From: Hypomyces perniciosus
Taxonomy: Eukaryota; Ascomycota; Sordariomycetes; Hypocreales; Hypocreaceae
DNA length: 64,000 nucleotides
Assembly (NCBI GenBank): GCA_008477525.1
Contig: SPDT01000006.1
Coordinates: 3,251,501-3,315,500, forward strand
Reading direction: 5' to 3'
Below, one piece after another: positions 33,034 to 44,662 of the stretch. Below the pieces are notes generated by a model that ran no database searches, was not told the origin of the DNA, and saw only the letters and a list, made by a program, of their open reading frames with translations. Each line of letters starts with the position of its first letter. Position 1 is the stretch's first letter. The position numbers and the translations under genes are program-made.

Positions 33034-34404
33034 TCATGCAACGATACCCTCGGTCAAAACTCTGATCTCTCTCCCCAGCTTGCCCTTCCGCCTGTCTGCC
33101 TTCGTCGCAGGCAGCCCCTTTTTCGCACTGGCGAGCAGCTCCTTCATCTGATCTCCCGTCCTTGACCACGTCCGAGATAGACTCCGCTGGCGCATCAACC
33201 CGTGCACACCAATGGACGAATCTCGTCCTCGCTCCTCACTCTTCTGCTGCGCTGAGCGTTCTCTGCGCCAGCGGCTTCTGCTCCTGTTGATCTGCTCATC
33301 ATCCGAATCATCATCGAACGCGCTGCGAGGCACAACAATCTCCTCAACTTCCGGTGGAGGCGATGGCGCTAGTGGTGGTGGTGGCATTGGTAACGGTTTT
33401 TCTTGGATATTGGTGCTCCCAACGGTGAAGCGCGCGATGGATGGATCAATAGAACGAGGTCGACTGCGCCGTTGTGTAAATTGGGCATTGGCCGAGAAGC
33501 TCAGGAACGTCGACTGTCGGACCTTGGGCTTGTTATCGAGAGGGAGGACGATGCCGCCATCGACTTCCTTGCGCTCCATGGTAGATGCAGCCAGTTCGAC
33601 AGCAAATTTATGATACTCGTTCGTCGCCATACCATAAATATGAATTGGCGGATCCCATTGGTTTGACACAGAGCGACTATCGTACGAGGAGCCAGAAGGA
33701 CTCTTACACTCGCCAAATCTAGAGCTGTGGCTGCGACGAAGAACTGGGTGAAAGCTACTCAGAGGAATCATGAGAGGTGATAGGGGCGATGACGCCGTCC
33801 AGGAGCTGACCCTGCTAGACATACTGTCAATGTCCGCTTCCAGTGAAGGGACACGGCCTGCTCCAGGTGACCGGCGATTAAAAGACGAGACGGGCGACGA
33901 CACTGCAATGCGTCGGCTGCTCGTGCGGAAAGATCCAGCCGGAGTATGTGGCTCATTGTTATAGAAAGTGTCAGGGGCATACACATCGACATCTTGCCCT
34001 ATAAGCTGCAAGACCTTTTTACAAGATCGCTGTCCAGGGCTCGCACGACTAAAGCGTCGTGAGCTGGATGCTGAAATCGGCGTACTCGGAATGGGGAGTG
34101 GCGAGACACTGCACATTTGCAGATCATTTAACCCCGGTAGTGACGCTCGAGATGTCAGGCTTGCCCTGGCCAACGATGACTTCCTCTTGATGTTGAGAGG
34201 CAGAGTCACAGGCACAGGTGATTCATACACAGAGGTCGGAGACGGAGGATACTGAGGAGTCTGAGGAGTCTGAGGAGTCTGAGGAGTTTGAGGCAGCGCC
34301 GGTAGTGGTTTTTGCGAATAGAATTGAACCAGTTCCTGTAGAGTATCTGATGTTGAGCGACGGTGAAGGCCCCGGCCTTCAAAGGTAGATCGTCGATGAT
34401 GCAT
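33034..34404 (-). CDS. Ser/Pro-rich disordered fungal protein, unknown function
   Basis: Single exon, 456 aa, from the ATG at 34404 (MHHRRSTFEGRG); the frame extends upstream only with non-ATG codons. I do not recognise a domain. It is rich in Ser, Arg and Pro with many RxxS-type sites, so it is probably disordered and phosphorylated. An N-terminal (PQT)-repeat near residues 37-50 is encoded by a 9-bp tandem of CTGAGGAGT on the plus strand (about 34251-34290). The best ordered-looking part is the middle (WDPPIHIYGMATNEYHKFAV, then ELAASTMERKEVDGG). A Pro-run (PMPPPPLAPSPPPEV) precedes an acidic and then a basic segment. Such proteins are usually conserved only among related fungi. Confidence 0.7.
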   Translation of the reverse strand: MHHRRSTFEGRGLHRRSTSDTLQELVQFYSQKPLPALPQTPQTPQTPQTPQYPPSPTSVYESPVPVTLPLNIKRKSSLARASLTSRASLPGLNDLQMCSVSPLPIPSTPISASSSRRFSRASPGQRSCKKVLQLIGQDVDVYAPDTFYNNEPHTPAGSFRTSSRRIAVSSPVSSFNRRSPGAGRVPSLEADIDSMSSRVSSWTASSPLSPLMIPLSSFHPVLRRSHSSRFGECKSPSGSSYDSRSVSNQWDPPIHIYGMATNEYHKFAVELAASTMERKEVDGGIVLPLDNKPKVRQSTFLSFSANAQFTQRRSRPRSIDPSIARFTVGSTNIQEKPLPMPPPPLAPSPPPEVEEIVVPRSAFDDDSDDEQINRSRSRWRRERSAQQKSEERGRDSSIGVHGLMRQRSLSRTWSRTGDQMKELLASAKKGLPATKADRRKGKLGREIRVLTEGIVA

Positions 34405-35994
34405 TGTTGTGTATGTATGAGGAACGAAAGGGAGACGAGAATAATTAAAGTCAAAGGTTGTAAAGGGCGCACCAGGTGCAGTATAGGTGTTGTAGAAGCA
34501 GCAGCACAAGCACGAGCAGTGTGTGAGACGATGTGGCCCTGCTCACCCGTAATGCCTGCCCCGTGCTTGGTCGGCTGAGCAAAGACGACAATGGCAAACG
34601 TGCACGATGGTATCGATTGATCTTCGTGCAGGGAGGTCGGCAGTAGACGAAGTAATATGTAAACAAGCTTATGTTTGGCTTCAACGAATCATTCGGGGAG
34701 GCCGATAGTGGTGGTAGTGGTGAAATGCAGAATGACTCGAAGCCCACGTCATGTGTAGGCGTTCTGATGCAGTTTGTCGATCCGCCAGCAAACAATAACA
34801 ATGCTGGTCCTGCAGCGTAAGCAAGTAAGTAAGTAAGCAAGCAGGCAGGCAGGCAGGCAGGCTATCTGCAGTCAGACTGGCTCAACAAATCAAACACGGA
34901 AAAGGGAATAAATTGAGGAAACGAGGCTTCTGTGGGAAACAACCACCACTCACTCGGGAGGTGGTCATGGCGACTATAAGAACGGCCGTTGAGCGGCATC
35001 AACTATCATTCATATCATATCATATAATGTCAGAGATCGGGCAGTACGCCTATGCAGCGCACGTACCGCACCGACATCATCAACCAGTGAGTGGGTCGCT
35101 TCTTCGAGTGTGTGTACGAAGTAGGACTCCGTACTTCCGGGCCAAGAGGCCCTACTCGTAGATCCCAGGGCTGGGATGAGACCGCTTCGCAAAGCCAGCA
35201 GCCTGCAGCTGAGACAAGTTCAGACAACCCAAACAGCATTCCAGCCACGCTGTGACAAGAGCAGCAGCTTCATGGAGTTTTGCGGGCGCATCTCGAGCTT
35301 TGGCCAACCTGCAGGCGAATGAATGGGTCAGTTTGCCCGATAACCCAATTGCTGACGGTTTTCGACCCTCGGACCTCTCTCGCCCATCCCCTTTCGGGAG
35401 GTTGTTTGCCCTGCTTTGGCGTGAAGAGTCAGTCCCCACGCTCATGATGCGAAACAGGTCTGGAGTGCATTCGTCCCACGTGTGTGTAGACTAGTCATGT
35501 GGGTGGCTGCACTGTCGATCTACTAGATAAGACTAGTAGTATGATGTTTGTTGAGCGACTAGTATTGCTATTACTACTACGGAGTACAGTACTCCGTGCG
35601 AGGAAAATAAAGCCTCCGTGCTCCGGCTCACGGGCCATCATCCCCAGCCGATTCCAGTACTAGCCGGGCCAATCTAATCCTCATGATAGTACTCTGAACT
35701 CCGCAATACTGATAATGATGCTGATCTCGTCACCTTCAGCCGTCTCTCAATTGTGAACCAAAGTCTCACTCACTCTCTACTACACTCGTATTGTTTTCTC
35801 CCTCATCGTCAACCGAAATGAACATCTATACCCTCAGCCGCAACGCCCACTGTCCTCAGCTCCGTCACCGCCCCCAAACAATATCAAAACTGTAATAGAA
35901 CAAAATCACAAAAAACAAACAAATTAAGACAAGAGCGCCAGCCATGTACTGTTTTCCCAAAGGAGAAATTGTCCCAAATTGCTGGGAACCAAAT
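34405..35994. other. Intergenic with short tandem repeats
   Basis: About 1.6 kb without a supported gene. It holds AAGT then CAGG tetramer repeats (about 34821-34862), TACGAAGTA (35115-35123), and an almost perfect palindrome ACGGAGTAC-A-GTACTCCGT (35579-35597). The two flanking genes are both on the minus strand, so this is the promoter of the Ser/Pro-rich gene plus the 3' flank of ERD1. Confidence 0.55.
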
Positions 35995-37269
35995 CTAGTC
36001 GTCATCATCATACTTTCCTTGGTAGTCCCCTAGCAGAATATCGTCGATCCCCAGTCCGGTCGACGAGTTCCTAAGCCACTCTGTCTCGATCCGGAAAAAT
36101 ATCCACACCCACCGTCGGAATACCTCGAGGAACTCGATCATGAAGATGCCATTTTCATAGTCGCTAAACTTGTCCAGGTGGGGACTCAGCTTCATCGACC
36201 ACGAGCAGCGCAGCATCAGGTCCAGAGCGATAACCACATAGTACACCCCTGTCGAGCGGAAGACGAGCCGATCTCGCAGTCCCCACGAGTGGTGTGGCGA
36301 CACCCGTTCTCTCCGAGGCGAGAAGAGCGTCAGGTCCCAATCCTTGGCAACGTCCCAGTAGAAGGAATAAAGCGAGTTCACCAGCACCGCCGCCAACCAA
36401 GCCCGGTACAGCGTCGCCTTTGCGCTCTCGCTCTCCGCCCCCCTTTGCAACGCGCTGGTCACGATAACCGGAAACGCAGTCGAGTACTTCAGGGCGTTTG
36501 CTAGGTGCTGGCCGCCCCATCCCACAGACTCTTTATACGGTGCCCGTCGAACCCGCAGATACTCTATGGTGCACTGCCTGAAGCGAATCAAGCTCGGAAC
36601 CGCCATGAGCAGCGGCACCATGACGATGCCTCCGCAATTTCTGTCGGGTCGATCCGTCGATGACCCCCCAGGACTGAAGAACATGCATAACATCACGAAC
36701 ACGTCGCCAAACACCTTTGCATACGACGTCAACACATCGGCAAGTAGAATGTCACCAAACTTGCCATCCTGCGCCTCAGCTATCCCACCAATGCTAACCC
36801 TCCGCAGCGTTGTCAGGAAGCGCCTCCGCCCACTGCTAGGGAGGTTTCGCAGGGGGGTGAAGAAACAAGCAAGAAGCGCCACAAGGTAAGTCATGGGCAT
36901 CCAGTCGTAGGCTATAACGCGGGACGGCACGCGCCACGTGAACATCCAAAATATGATAATGGACGAGGAGAACAGCCCCGTCAGGACTATCGCTAGCCGA
37001 TACGTTGAAAGATGATGCGATATGTGTTGCGGTGAGCTTCGGCCGGGGTATCGTATCAGGGCCGGGACGTCGATTTTGGCAAACTGTAGCCAGTGGAGGT
37101 TAAGGCCCCATCCCCAAACAGCTATAAGAGATGGTTCAGTATACATGTTCTCGATGTTTCGAGTGACCTCGGACCAACCTAGAGTGACAATGAACCCAAT
37201 GCGATAGGGCAATGGAAATGTCAGGCTGAAGGGGTCGAGCTTTGGCTCGACTGCAGGATCACCGTCCAT
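35995..37269 (-). CDS. erd1: EXS-domain membrane protein, Erd1-like
   Basis: Single exon, 424 aa, from ATG at 37269. Erd1 is a multi-pass Golgi membrane protein needed in yeast for retention of lumenal ER proteins and glycosylation; the EXS domain is shared with Xpr1/Syg1 phosphate exporters. Several hydrophobic segments are visible (for example LAIVLTGLFSSSIIIFWMF and MTYLVALLACFF). EXS signatures include QHLANALKYSTAFPVIV, the loop NSLYSFYWDVAKDWDL, and near the end RRWVWIFFRIETEW. The tail is acidic (YDDDD). It is somewhat longer than yeast Erd1. It is divergent from PEX10, with about 950 bp between the starts. Confidence 0.9.
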   Translation of the reverse strand: MDGDPAVEPKLDPFSLTFPLPYRIGFIVTLGWSEVTRNIENMYTEPSLIAVWGWGLNLHWLQFAKIDVPALIRYPGRSSPQHISHHLSTYRLAIVLTGLFSSSIIIFWMFTWRVPSRVIAYDWMPMTYLVALLACFFTPLRNLPSSGRRRFLTTLRRVSIGGIAEAQDGKFGDILLADVLTSYAKVFGDVFVMLCMFFSPGGSSTDRPDRNCGGIVMVPLLMAVPSLIRFRQCTIEYLRVRRAPYKESVGWGGQHLANALKYSTAFPVIVTSALQRGAESESAKATLYRAWLAAVLVNSLYSFYWDVAKDWDLTLFSPRRERVSPHHSWGLRDRLVFRSTGVYYVVIALDLMLRCSWSMKLSPHLDKFSDYENGIFMIEFLEVFRRWVWIFFRIETEWLRNSSTGLGIDDILLGDYQGKYDDDD

Positions 37270-38218
37270 GGCTGCGGCAACGTGTCGTCATCGAACGGCG
37301 GCAGACGTCGCAAGGGCGCAGAGGGGTAGTGTAGTTATGGAAGCTGGGGCTCGTAACACAAAAGAGCATTGAAGTATTTGTCCTAAGAGAGCGACGTAGC
37401 AAATAGTACACAAGACAGCAGGAGAAAGAATTGTTCAAGGATTGATGGGATTGGGGTGCAAATGGATCAATGCCGACCCGTCCGCTGTTTTAGGGCCGTT
37501 TCTTCAGGGGGAGCAAAACAGGCCCCTGCAAAAAAGTGCATACATACGTCACACCATCAGATGCACCGTCTCCGTGTGACGGCCTGAGAGCTACTTAAAA
37601 CCTTATTTTACTCTCTGAGAACCATCTAGGCCTACAAAGTACTCCGTAGGTGGAAACACAAAGGTGAGAGAGAATTATTTAGCATGTTAGTGCTCGAGTA
37701 TAGCATTGGTCGTCAGTGCGACACAGTCTTGATGGGGCTCATACTACGGAGTAGAGTCAGAAGCTCCAGAAGGTCCCAATACAGACATGTGCTACATTGT
37801 CACGGACTGAAAACACCAAACACAGACATGGGAGGAGGATTTGAAAATCGCAAGAAAAAAGGATCAAGAGAGAGATTCCAAACCACAAAAAAAAAACCCT
37901 TATTCAACTTCAAGATCCTTTATTAGAGAATAGTATATATATAATTTCAAAGTTGAGAGCACGCGAGCTCTACAACGTCCATTTCGGGCATAGTGCCGAT
38001 TTCGCTATCGGATATTTTTAGTTAGCCGGCGGCTTTTGGACATGAGTGACCGAGGTCCAATGGTCCAACATCACCAACTCCCAACTCTCACACATCACCA
38101 CCATCATCAACTCCAAAACCGCGTCTCAGAGCCATCGCATCTCCATCGCACGCGTTAATTCCATGAGAGAGGCATAATCTCCCTCTAGATCAAGCACTCG
38201 CCAGCGCCATCACCCACA
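37270..38218. promoter_or_regulatory. Divergent promoter of ERD1 and PEX10
   Basis: About 950 bp with no gene. It has TACTCCGTA (37640-37648), TACGGAGTA (37745-37753), A-tracts around 37855-37900, and a CT/CA-rich leader just before PEX10. Confidence 0.5.
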
Positions 38219-39355
38219 ATGGCCAGCGCAACCTCCCCCTTCTCTTCGTCATCCTCCTCCTCGCCCTACCCCTTCGCCGCCGCTCCCGACATCGTCCGCT
38301 CTCACCAGAAAGATGCCTACTTCACCGGCCATCTAGCAAACACCTTTACCGATCTCCACCGCCGCCTCTTCGGCGCCCGCTCCGCTCATGCCTTTACTCC
38401 AGAGCTACGATCCCTCGCCGCCCTGCTCTACTTCTCCCTCACCACTCTACCCGGGAACCGCACCCTCGGCGAAGAATACTGCGACCTCGTCCAAGTCGAC
38501 GCCTCCTCCGGCTCTGCTGCCGGTGGTCTACCCACATTGCGCACCCGCGCCGCCTACATCGCCGGCACCATTCTGCTCCCTTACGTCGTGAGCCGCGCCC
38601 TTCCCAACCTCCGACTCCGCCTGCGCAGCCTCCTCGACCGACGCCTCGCCACCCTCCGCCAAAACGGCAAATCCAAAAGCCGCGAGGCGCGCCTATGGGA
38701 ATACATATCCACCCATCTCTCCTCCATCACCTCCACCGCTCCCCTTCAAGCCGTCACCCTCGCGCTCTTCTACTTCAACGGCACCTACTACGAGCTCACC
38801 AAGCGATTGCTGTCGCTCCGCTACGTCTTCACCCGCACCGTGCCCGACACCCCCGACCGCGCGGGCTACGAACTCCTTGGTATCCTTCTCGCCGTCCAGC
38901 TCGGCGTCCAGGCATACTTGCACGTGCGCGATACCTTCTCCTCCATATCGTCCTCTGCGCAGCGCGAGAGAGCTTCTTTCCACTCCGGCGGCGTGGACGT
39001 CTCTCTAGATCACTATAACTCCTACTCAGCTGCGAACAGCGACCTCCTGCTCTCCGGACTGGGCAACACCGGTCCTCAAACAAGCAGAATAGACATTGCT
39101 ACAACAACAAATACCCCCGCAAGCAGCACACCAAGGTTCCACCTCGAAAATGAGAAACATATGGGCTACATCAAGGGAACCCAGCAAAGGAAGTGTACGT
39201 TATGTCTAGAAGAGATGAAAGACCCTGCCGCAACGCAGTGCGGTCACGTCTTCTGCTGGGAATGTATTGGCGACTGGGTCAGGGAGAAGCCCGAATGCCC
39301 CCTATGCAGGAGAGAAGCTATGGTGCAGCACATTCTTCCATTACGAGTCATGTGA
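38219..39355 (+). CDS. pex10: Peroxisome biogenesis factor 10 (RING E3)
   Basis: Single exon, 378 aa. Pex10 sits in the peroxisomal membrane with Pex2 and Pex12 as the ubiquitin ligase that recycles the import receptor Pex5. The N-terminal Ser run is followed by DIVRSHQKDAYFTGHLANTF, typical of Pex10. Membrane-embedded helices occupy about 60-260 (AAYIAGTILLPYVVSRAL, LALFYFNGTYYELTKRL). A C3HC4 RING lies at 326-363 (CTLCLEEMKDPAATQCGHVF, then CWECIGDW, then CPLC). The segment between membrane part and RING is Ser/Thr-rich and variable. A polyadenylation-like AATAAA lies shortly after the stop. Identification is secure. Confidence 0.96.
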   Translation: MASATSPFSSSSSSSPYPFAAAPDIVRSHQKDAYFTGHLANTFTDLHRRLFGARSAHAFTPELRSLAALLYFSLTTLPGNRTLGEEYCDLVQVDASSGSAAGGLPTLRTRAAYIAGTILLPYVVSRALPNLRLRLRSLLDRRLATLRQNGKSKSREARLWEYISTHLSSITSTAPLQAVTLALFYFNGTYYELTKRLLSLRYVFTRTVPDTPDRAGYELLGILLAVQLGVQAYLHVRDTFSSISSSAQRERASFHSGGVDVSLDHYNSYSAANSDLLLSGLGNTGPQTSRIDIATTTNTPASSTPRFHLENEKHMGYIKGTQQRKCTLCLEEMKDPAATQCGHVFCWECIGDWVREKPECPLCRREAMVQHILPLRVM

Positions 39356-39918
39356 AAAAAGAAGACTTTGTTTGTTTCTCAAATACTCTGTACAACTAAT
39401 ATGACATGTATTTAATAAAACAATCGACCCCAAGCAAAGCAAAATTATGCCAGGTTTTACGCCCCATGATCAACTCGATGATGCCCATCCACATGCTTGT
39501 GCAACCCCCCCATCCCTTGGTATCATTTCATCCCCAATCATTACCACATCTGCCGATGCATCTCTCCAAGCATAATCCACAAAATTAGCAACCCCCTTCT
39601 CTGTAACCGAATAGACGTGTAGTTGGTCTTTGCAACCGAGGTATTGTTCTGTGCTGCTGCAAATCCAGCCCAATATTCAAGTTTGTTGTTGTTTGTTGTT
39701 ACAGGAAGACCGGGTTGTCGTCTATCCAGGCCCAATTAGAATATCATAAAACACATGGTGGTACAATTCCATGCAGGAATGTCGAAGAACCCTCAAAGAG
39801 ATATGGTCTCCAAACTCCTGTAGCCAAGCAACACCGAGCGTCTGCCCTGGATGGCTTCGTCTCCAGGACGGAACCGTGATTTTTTGGTGGTTTCTTTTGT
39901 TTTTCCTTTTGCTTTTCT
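39356..39918. other. Convergent spacer between PEX10 and LYAR gene
   Basis: About 560 bp of 3' flanks with no gene. TTTAATAAAACA near 39410 is a plausible PEX10 polyadenylation element. Confidence 0.5.
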
Positions 39919-41685
39919 TTAGTCGTCGAGCGAGAACAGAACTATCTCGCCACGGTCATTGCGTCGCAGTCGCAGTGACCTCCAGAGTTCCTTCTCCTCT
40001 TTGCCCTTGGAGCCGCTAGAGCTGGAAGCCTGGCGCTCGCGGTGGAAACGCTTCAGTGCCTTGTTCATGCTGTAGCCGCGCTCACTCTCTGGACCTTTGT
40101 TGACGAAACTGAGGAAGTGGTTGGCGCGAGGCTTAAACACAACCATCTGGTGATTAGCGTCATCATCCTTGCCGTCCTTGGATTGGGGTCGGAATTCGAT
40201 AAGCTTCTGCTCCTTCTCGCCCCGGTGGCGATGAGAATGCGAGTGCTTCTTGGACGACTTGGACTTTTTTGACTTGGACTTCTGAGGGGCGCCGGTAATC
40301 ATGCTGAAGATGCTGTTGTGACCATTCTTGGAGTGCTTGGAATGCTTGGACTTCTTGAGCGGGCTAGTTGGTGAGGCCTCAGCAAGATTGTCTGCAGAGG
40401 AATTAGGCGATGGCGGGAAGGTTGGGCGCATCAGGCCTTTAAGGCCACCGGTAAGGCCCGAGTGAAGGACCGGGGGCGCATCAGCCATAATCTGGTCGCC
40501 AGCCACGTCGACGTGTAATCGCTTTCGCTTCTTGTCCTTTTTGACATCGCCATCCCTACTCCTTCGCCGCTCGCTCTTGGATCCAGGTGTGACAAGTGCG
40601 CTAGTATGAGGGACTGGGCCAGATCCATATTGCGCCAGAGGCTCCTTGTCTTGATCCATCAGGGAGGTTGGATCCAGGGGTTCTTCGGTCTTGGGCTCAT
40701 AGCGCACCAAGGAAGTGTTGTCAACAATCTCAGGCACTTTGTCTCGGGGAAGGTGCAGGCTCGAGACATTAGGGGTTTGGCCCGTTGCAACGAGGAAGTC
40801 GAAGACGTTGACGTTGTCGTCATTGGCAGCGGATGGTGGGGTCGGCGCTTCGGGAGGAAACTCGGCGGGTGACCTCTCATCATCGGTTCGTGCCTCGTAC
40901 TCATACCATGGCTCGTAATCTCTGTCCTCGCCGATGTCCTCGACGTAGGGATGCCGGGCAACAGCAGCCATTTCGTGATGCTGATATTGTTGATTTGCGG
41001 CTTTGTGTTGTTGTTGGTGTTGTTGTTTGTTCGGTTTCGCCTTGTACAATGCGCCTTGGTATTTTTGGTCTTCGGTCATGCACGACTATTGCGACGTTAG
41101 ACAAAGACTATTGCGGGGTCTTGACAGCGCGGCGACAATACATACAGTATGCCAACGATATTCGACGCCGGGGAAATGCACCATGCAATCAATGCAAGTG
41201 AAAGTAGCACCTCGACAGCGGTTGCGATGGGGATCGAGTTTCTTTTTGGTGAGGACGTCACCACACTCCTGGAATAAGCAGGTCAGAGAAGGTCGAGGCG
41301 TGGAAGTAAGAGTGAGAGGACTAGGTCCAATGCGGGAGAGAAACAATGGGTGGGTGGTATCGATATATGAGGTGCGGGAAAGATAAGGGGGGAGCGTGAG
41401 CGATGCAAGTCAAAACTCTTATAGAGACATGCGAGTGGGCCGAGGGGATCAGCAGAACAAGAAGGAGGGATGTTCCTTGAAATAGTAGTTGTTATAGTGT
41501 TGCGGTGGTGCTTATACATACATGCTCTGAAGGGGGGTGGTGTGTTGGATGTGATGTGATGTCAGGCTATTAAAAACAAGACGGGGGGAGGGGGGGATAG
41601 CCACGACGGGGAATGACAACAACACGACTAAGACTTTAAGGCTTGGGAGGGACTCATTACCTACCTCACACGAGAACGAGACCAT
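39919..41685 (-). CDS. LYAR-type C2HC zinc-finger nucleolar protein
   Basis: Three exons on the minus strand: 41685-41665 (21 nt, MVSFSCE), 41268-41146 and 41085-39919, giving 436 aa. LYAR proteins are nucleolar factors linked to ribosome biogenesis. The zinc finger is at about 6-60: C6 in exon 1, then ECGDVLTKKKLDPHRNRC, FTCIDC, and YRWHTSCMTEDQKYQGALYK spanning the last splice. The tiny first exon and 396-nt first intron are needed to supply the initiating Met and the first zinc ligand. The rest is long, acidic, then Lys/Ser/His-rich (KKSKHSKHSKNGH, KSKKSKSSKKHSHSHRHR), like a nucleolar-targeting tail. It ends WRSLRLRRNDRGEIVLF, a short conserved-looking segment. The body is longer than in yeast. 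Confidence 0.88.
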
Positions 41686-42416
41686 GTTTGCTGGGTTTGC
41701 AGGCGATGCGCACCACCTGGTTGATTGGTTGACAAAAGTTTGCAGGCCCGCGGCTTCTGAGTGGACGCGGTATTTGACAGAGACGTCAGGGTCTCTCTGA
41801 ATGGCCCGTCTGCGAGCAGTGCCTGGCGCCAGAAGCTGCGATTCGACAGCGAGATGCGGCAGCGGCAGCGGCCTTAGGGCAGTGCGAGAAACCGCAGGGC
41901 AAGGCGAGAAACGAGGAAAGCGTGGCAGATGGAGAGACGGTGTTTCGCAGACACGACGGGGAACTGTAAGGGGGTGTCGTTTGGAGGAATGCGTCTCAGA
42001 GCGGAGGGTACGGAGACGGAGGGGAGGGAAGGGGGAAAAAAATAGGCGTTCGGAGCACGGAGTCGATAGTAGTCAGGCACCTGATAGGTGATAGAGCAGC
42101 CCCTCAATCTCCCGAAAAGAACAGGAATGGACACGGGGAATGGAGGGGCGATCCGAGGAGCAAAGGGTGGGGAGGAGGGCAGCGCCAAGGGCGTCAGAAG
42201 CGTCGCGTTGTTCAGTGGGCAGAAAATGCAAAGTACGAAGTACAAATACAAAATACAAAAGTGATGATGGAGGGGGAGGAAATAAAGAGCCTCGGGCGCT
42301 GCCGTCTCTTATGTATGGCGCAACGGTGGGCGTGGCATGCAAAGTGTAAATTTTAAGGCGTCCATCCGTTTCCTTGGTGCTTCTTGTGTGTGTGCGTCTG
42401 CAGTTTTCTGAGAAAA

Positions 42417-42491
<75 letters not shown>

Positions 42492-42492
42492 G
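42417..42492. repeat. (TCTG)19 tetranucleotide microsatellite
   Basis: Nineteen uninterrupted TCTG units, 76 bp, in the gene desert. Reads as Ser-Val-Cys-Leu in the plus frame and Asp-Arg-Gln-Thr on the minus strand, so apparent ORFs across it are repeat artefacts. Confidence 0.98.
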
Positions 42493-44662
42493 ACAGCTTT
42501 TCCCTCGTTGGGCCGCAGGCGGTGTCAGGGAATGAAGCCCCAGGCCTGCCAGGCTCCTCCTTCAGGGCCAGCAAAGCCCTTTTTTTGCTGCGCTTGGGAG
42601 CTGGGCAGAGCAAAATTCAGAATGTGAGCCTGCTACGTCCACGCCCCAGGAGCTTTGCTCGGCCCAAGAAACACGCCCTGGCAACTGTGCGCCACAGCCC
42701 GAAACTCGCCTGACGCCGCGTCGTAATTGGCCATACGGCTTCATTTTAGATGACGGTCACATGGACAAGCTCACTCTTTCGCACCCCTCGCCGTGAGCCC
42801 AGCTGTCATCCCGGCTCCTTCATCTCGTCGTCTCCCATTTTTGCGCTTTTTTGCGCAGCCTGGAAAAGTGTTTGGCGGCTGATGGCAGTGACTAGGATAG
42901 TCTCCGTAGTAGTATCGCTTTGGAGGCACCCATGGCTGCCCAAGTGCGATTTTGACGAAGTACCGGCAGCATCTTAGCTTTGCAGCATTTTTGGCGGCAA
43001 CCCCAAGCTGACGATGCGGTAAGCTGTACTACACTTACAAGTGTTATGCGCCGGCTATATGTCTGGAGCCCAAGAATAACACATGATGCACGTGAAGGTT
43101 GCTGTTTAAAGGCACAAAAACGGAATCCTTCAAAGCGCCAATGATAGAAAGATGGATGGCGGCCATTGGAAGTTGGCCGCGACTTGAGACCGCCAATACC
43201 ACCCCCCCTTAACCGCCAGAAGCATTACCCTGAAAGCATCACATATCATTCCCCAGCGGTTTGACGCAGGGGCAGTCCAATCCAATGCCCGACGTGATAG
43301 TGACGCGCGTTTACCATCTTGCATTGTGTTGAGGGAAAACCGCACGCAGTTCATCCAACCATCTTGCTGGTGAGGATCAGCTCTGACCCCCATTCGCCCA
43401 ACTTCTCCACCATCCGGTTAGCTCAATGCCCGATTTCGAACAACTGCAGCAGAAGCGAACCACTTTGCGTGCTGTCGTGCCACCCACCACTACAAGCATC
43501 TCTCGGATGCCAGTACTTCGTACTCCGTGGTAGTACTATTCCCCAAAATGATCATCATAATGCGGGCGCAAACTATGGAAACCACATGCACTGGCGAACA
43601 AGACCAAGCCCCTCACGACGGCTTGGTTGGTGGGTAGAGCACTCCGGAGTGTGTACGAGGAGTTTCGGGCAAGGTCGTGTCTCGGAGCCATGTCTGGATT
43701 ATGGATGGCGCTACGAAGCACCAGTCGACGCGAGAGTCACTTGCATGAGGGTGGGAGGAGCGCCAGCCGAGGAATGGCGTCTCAAATGTTCTCGCAACGT
43801 TTCAGATGCGAAGAGACGGTCGGCGTTGGTATGAGCAGTATGGGTCAAGTCCAGTCTCCTCTTCGTGTGCCAATGACGATGAGCAGTTCGTCGCTTGATA
43901 TACCGAATTCGTAACCAAAAAAAATCCACTGCATGACTGATCAAAGGCCAATGGCAAAAAGCACTTGACTTCAATTATCGGGTAAGAAGATGGGGTGGTG
44001 TATTACTACTACTGCTGCTTGCTCCTTATTAGGGTTCTTCCCCATTATGCAGGTCCAAGCCCATAAGCAGGCATGTCGACATACCTCCCAGGACGACTGG
44101 TTTGGGGGCTGACTGGAACACTCTTCATGACTTCGATTACTCGACTTTTTACATAGTGCTTGCTCTCTCTCAATTCCTCGGAATCAGACAACACTGGTAT
44201 TTACTTCGTAGACACTTGGTGAAATTGAGGGAGGGGGGATACTGAAGAAGGGGAGGTTAATAGTAGACATATCCCTGAGTTAAAGTGAGTGCATCTACGG
44301 AGTAATATCTTCATACCTATCAAGGCCAGCTCACATGACGTGATTGAGTCTCGACCTGCTCTAGTGACGGTAGACAGCTGGTTAATTTAACGCATCGGGG
44401 GCCGGGCTGAGACATCAATACGATGGATGTCGTCGACGAAAGCCACCAGCCCGACTTACTTGTGCAATTCAGATTTCCCAGCTTAGATGGTGGATTGAAA
44501 ATAGCACCTGAACACACGGCATTTTGGATGAGATCATCGTGGATAGATATATACTGAAGACAGCCTCGGCCTGATGCATCTGGTGAGCGATGCCATGGCT
44601 GTCGTGTGACCGCTTCCCTGGGCGAATCTGTGATGGTGGCCCAATGTGAATGCCGTACTCTG

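Noticed and set aside
33212..33613. 133-codon plus-strand ORF rich in Gly and Ser
   Set aside because: Antisense shadow of the Ser/Pro-rich gene.
42353..42713. ORFs on both strands across the TCTG array
   Set aside because: The frames stay open only because the tetranucleotide repeat contains no stop in any frame; translations are DRQT or SVCL repeats.
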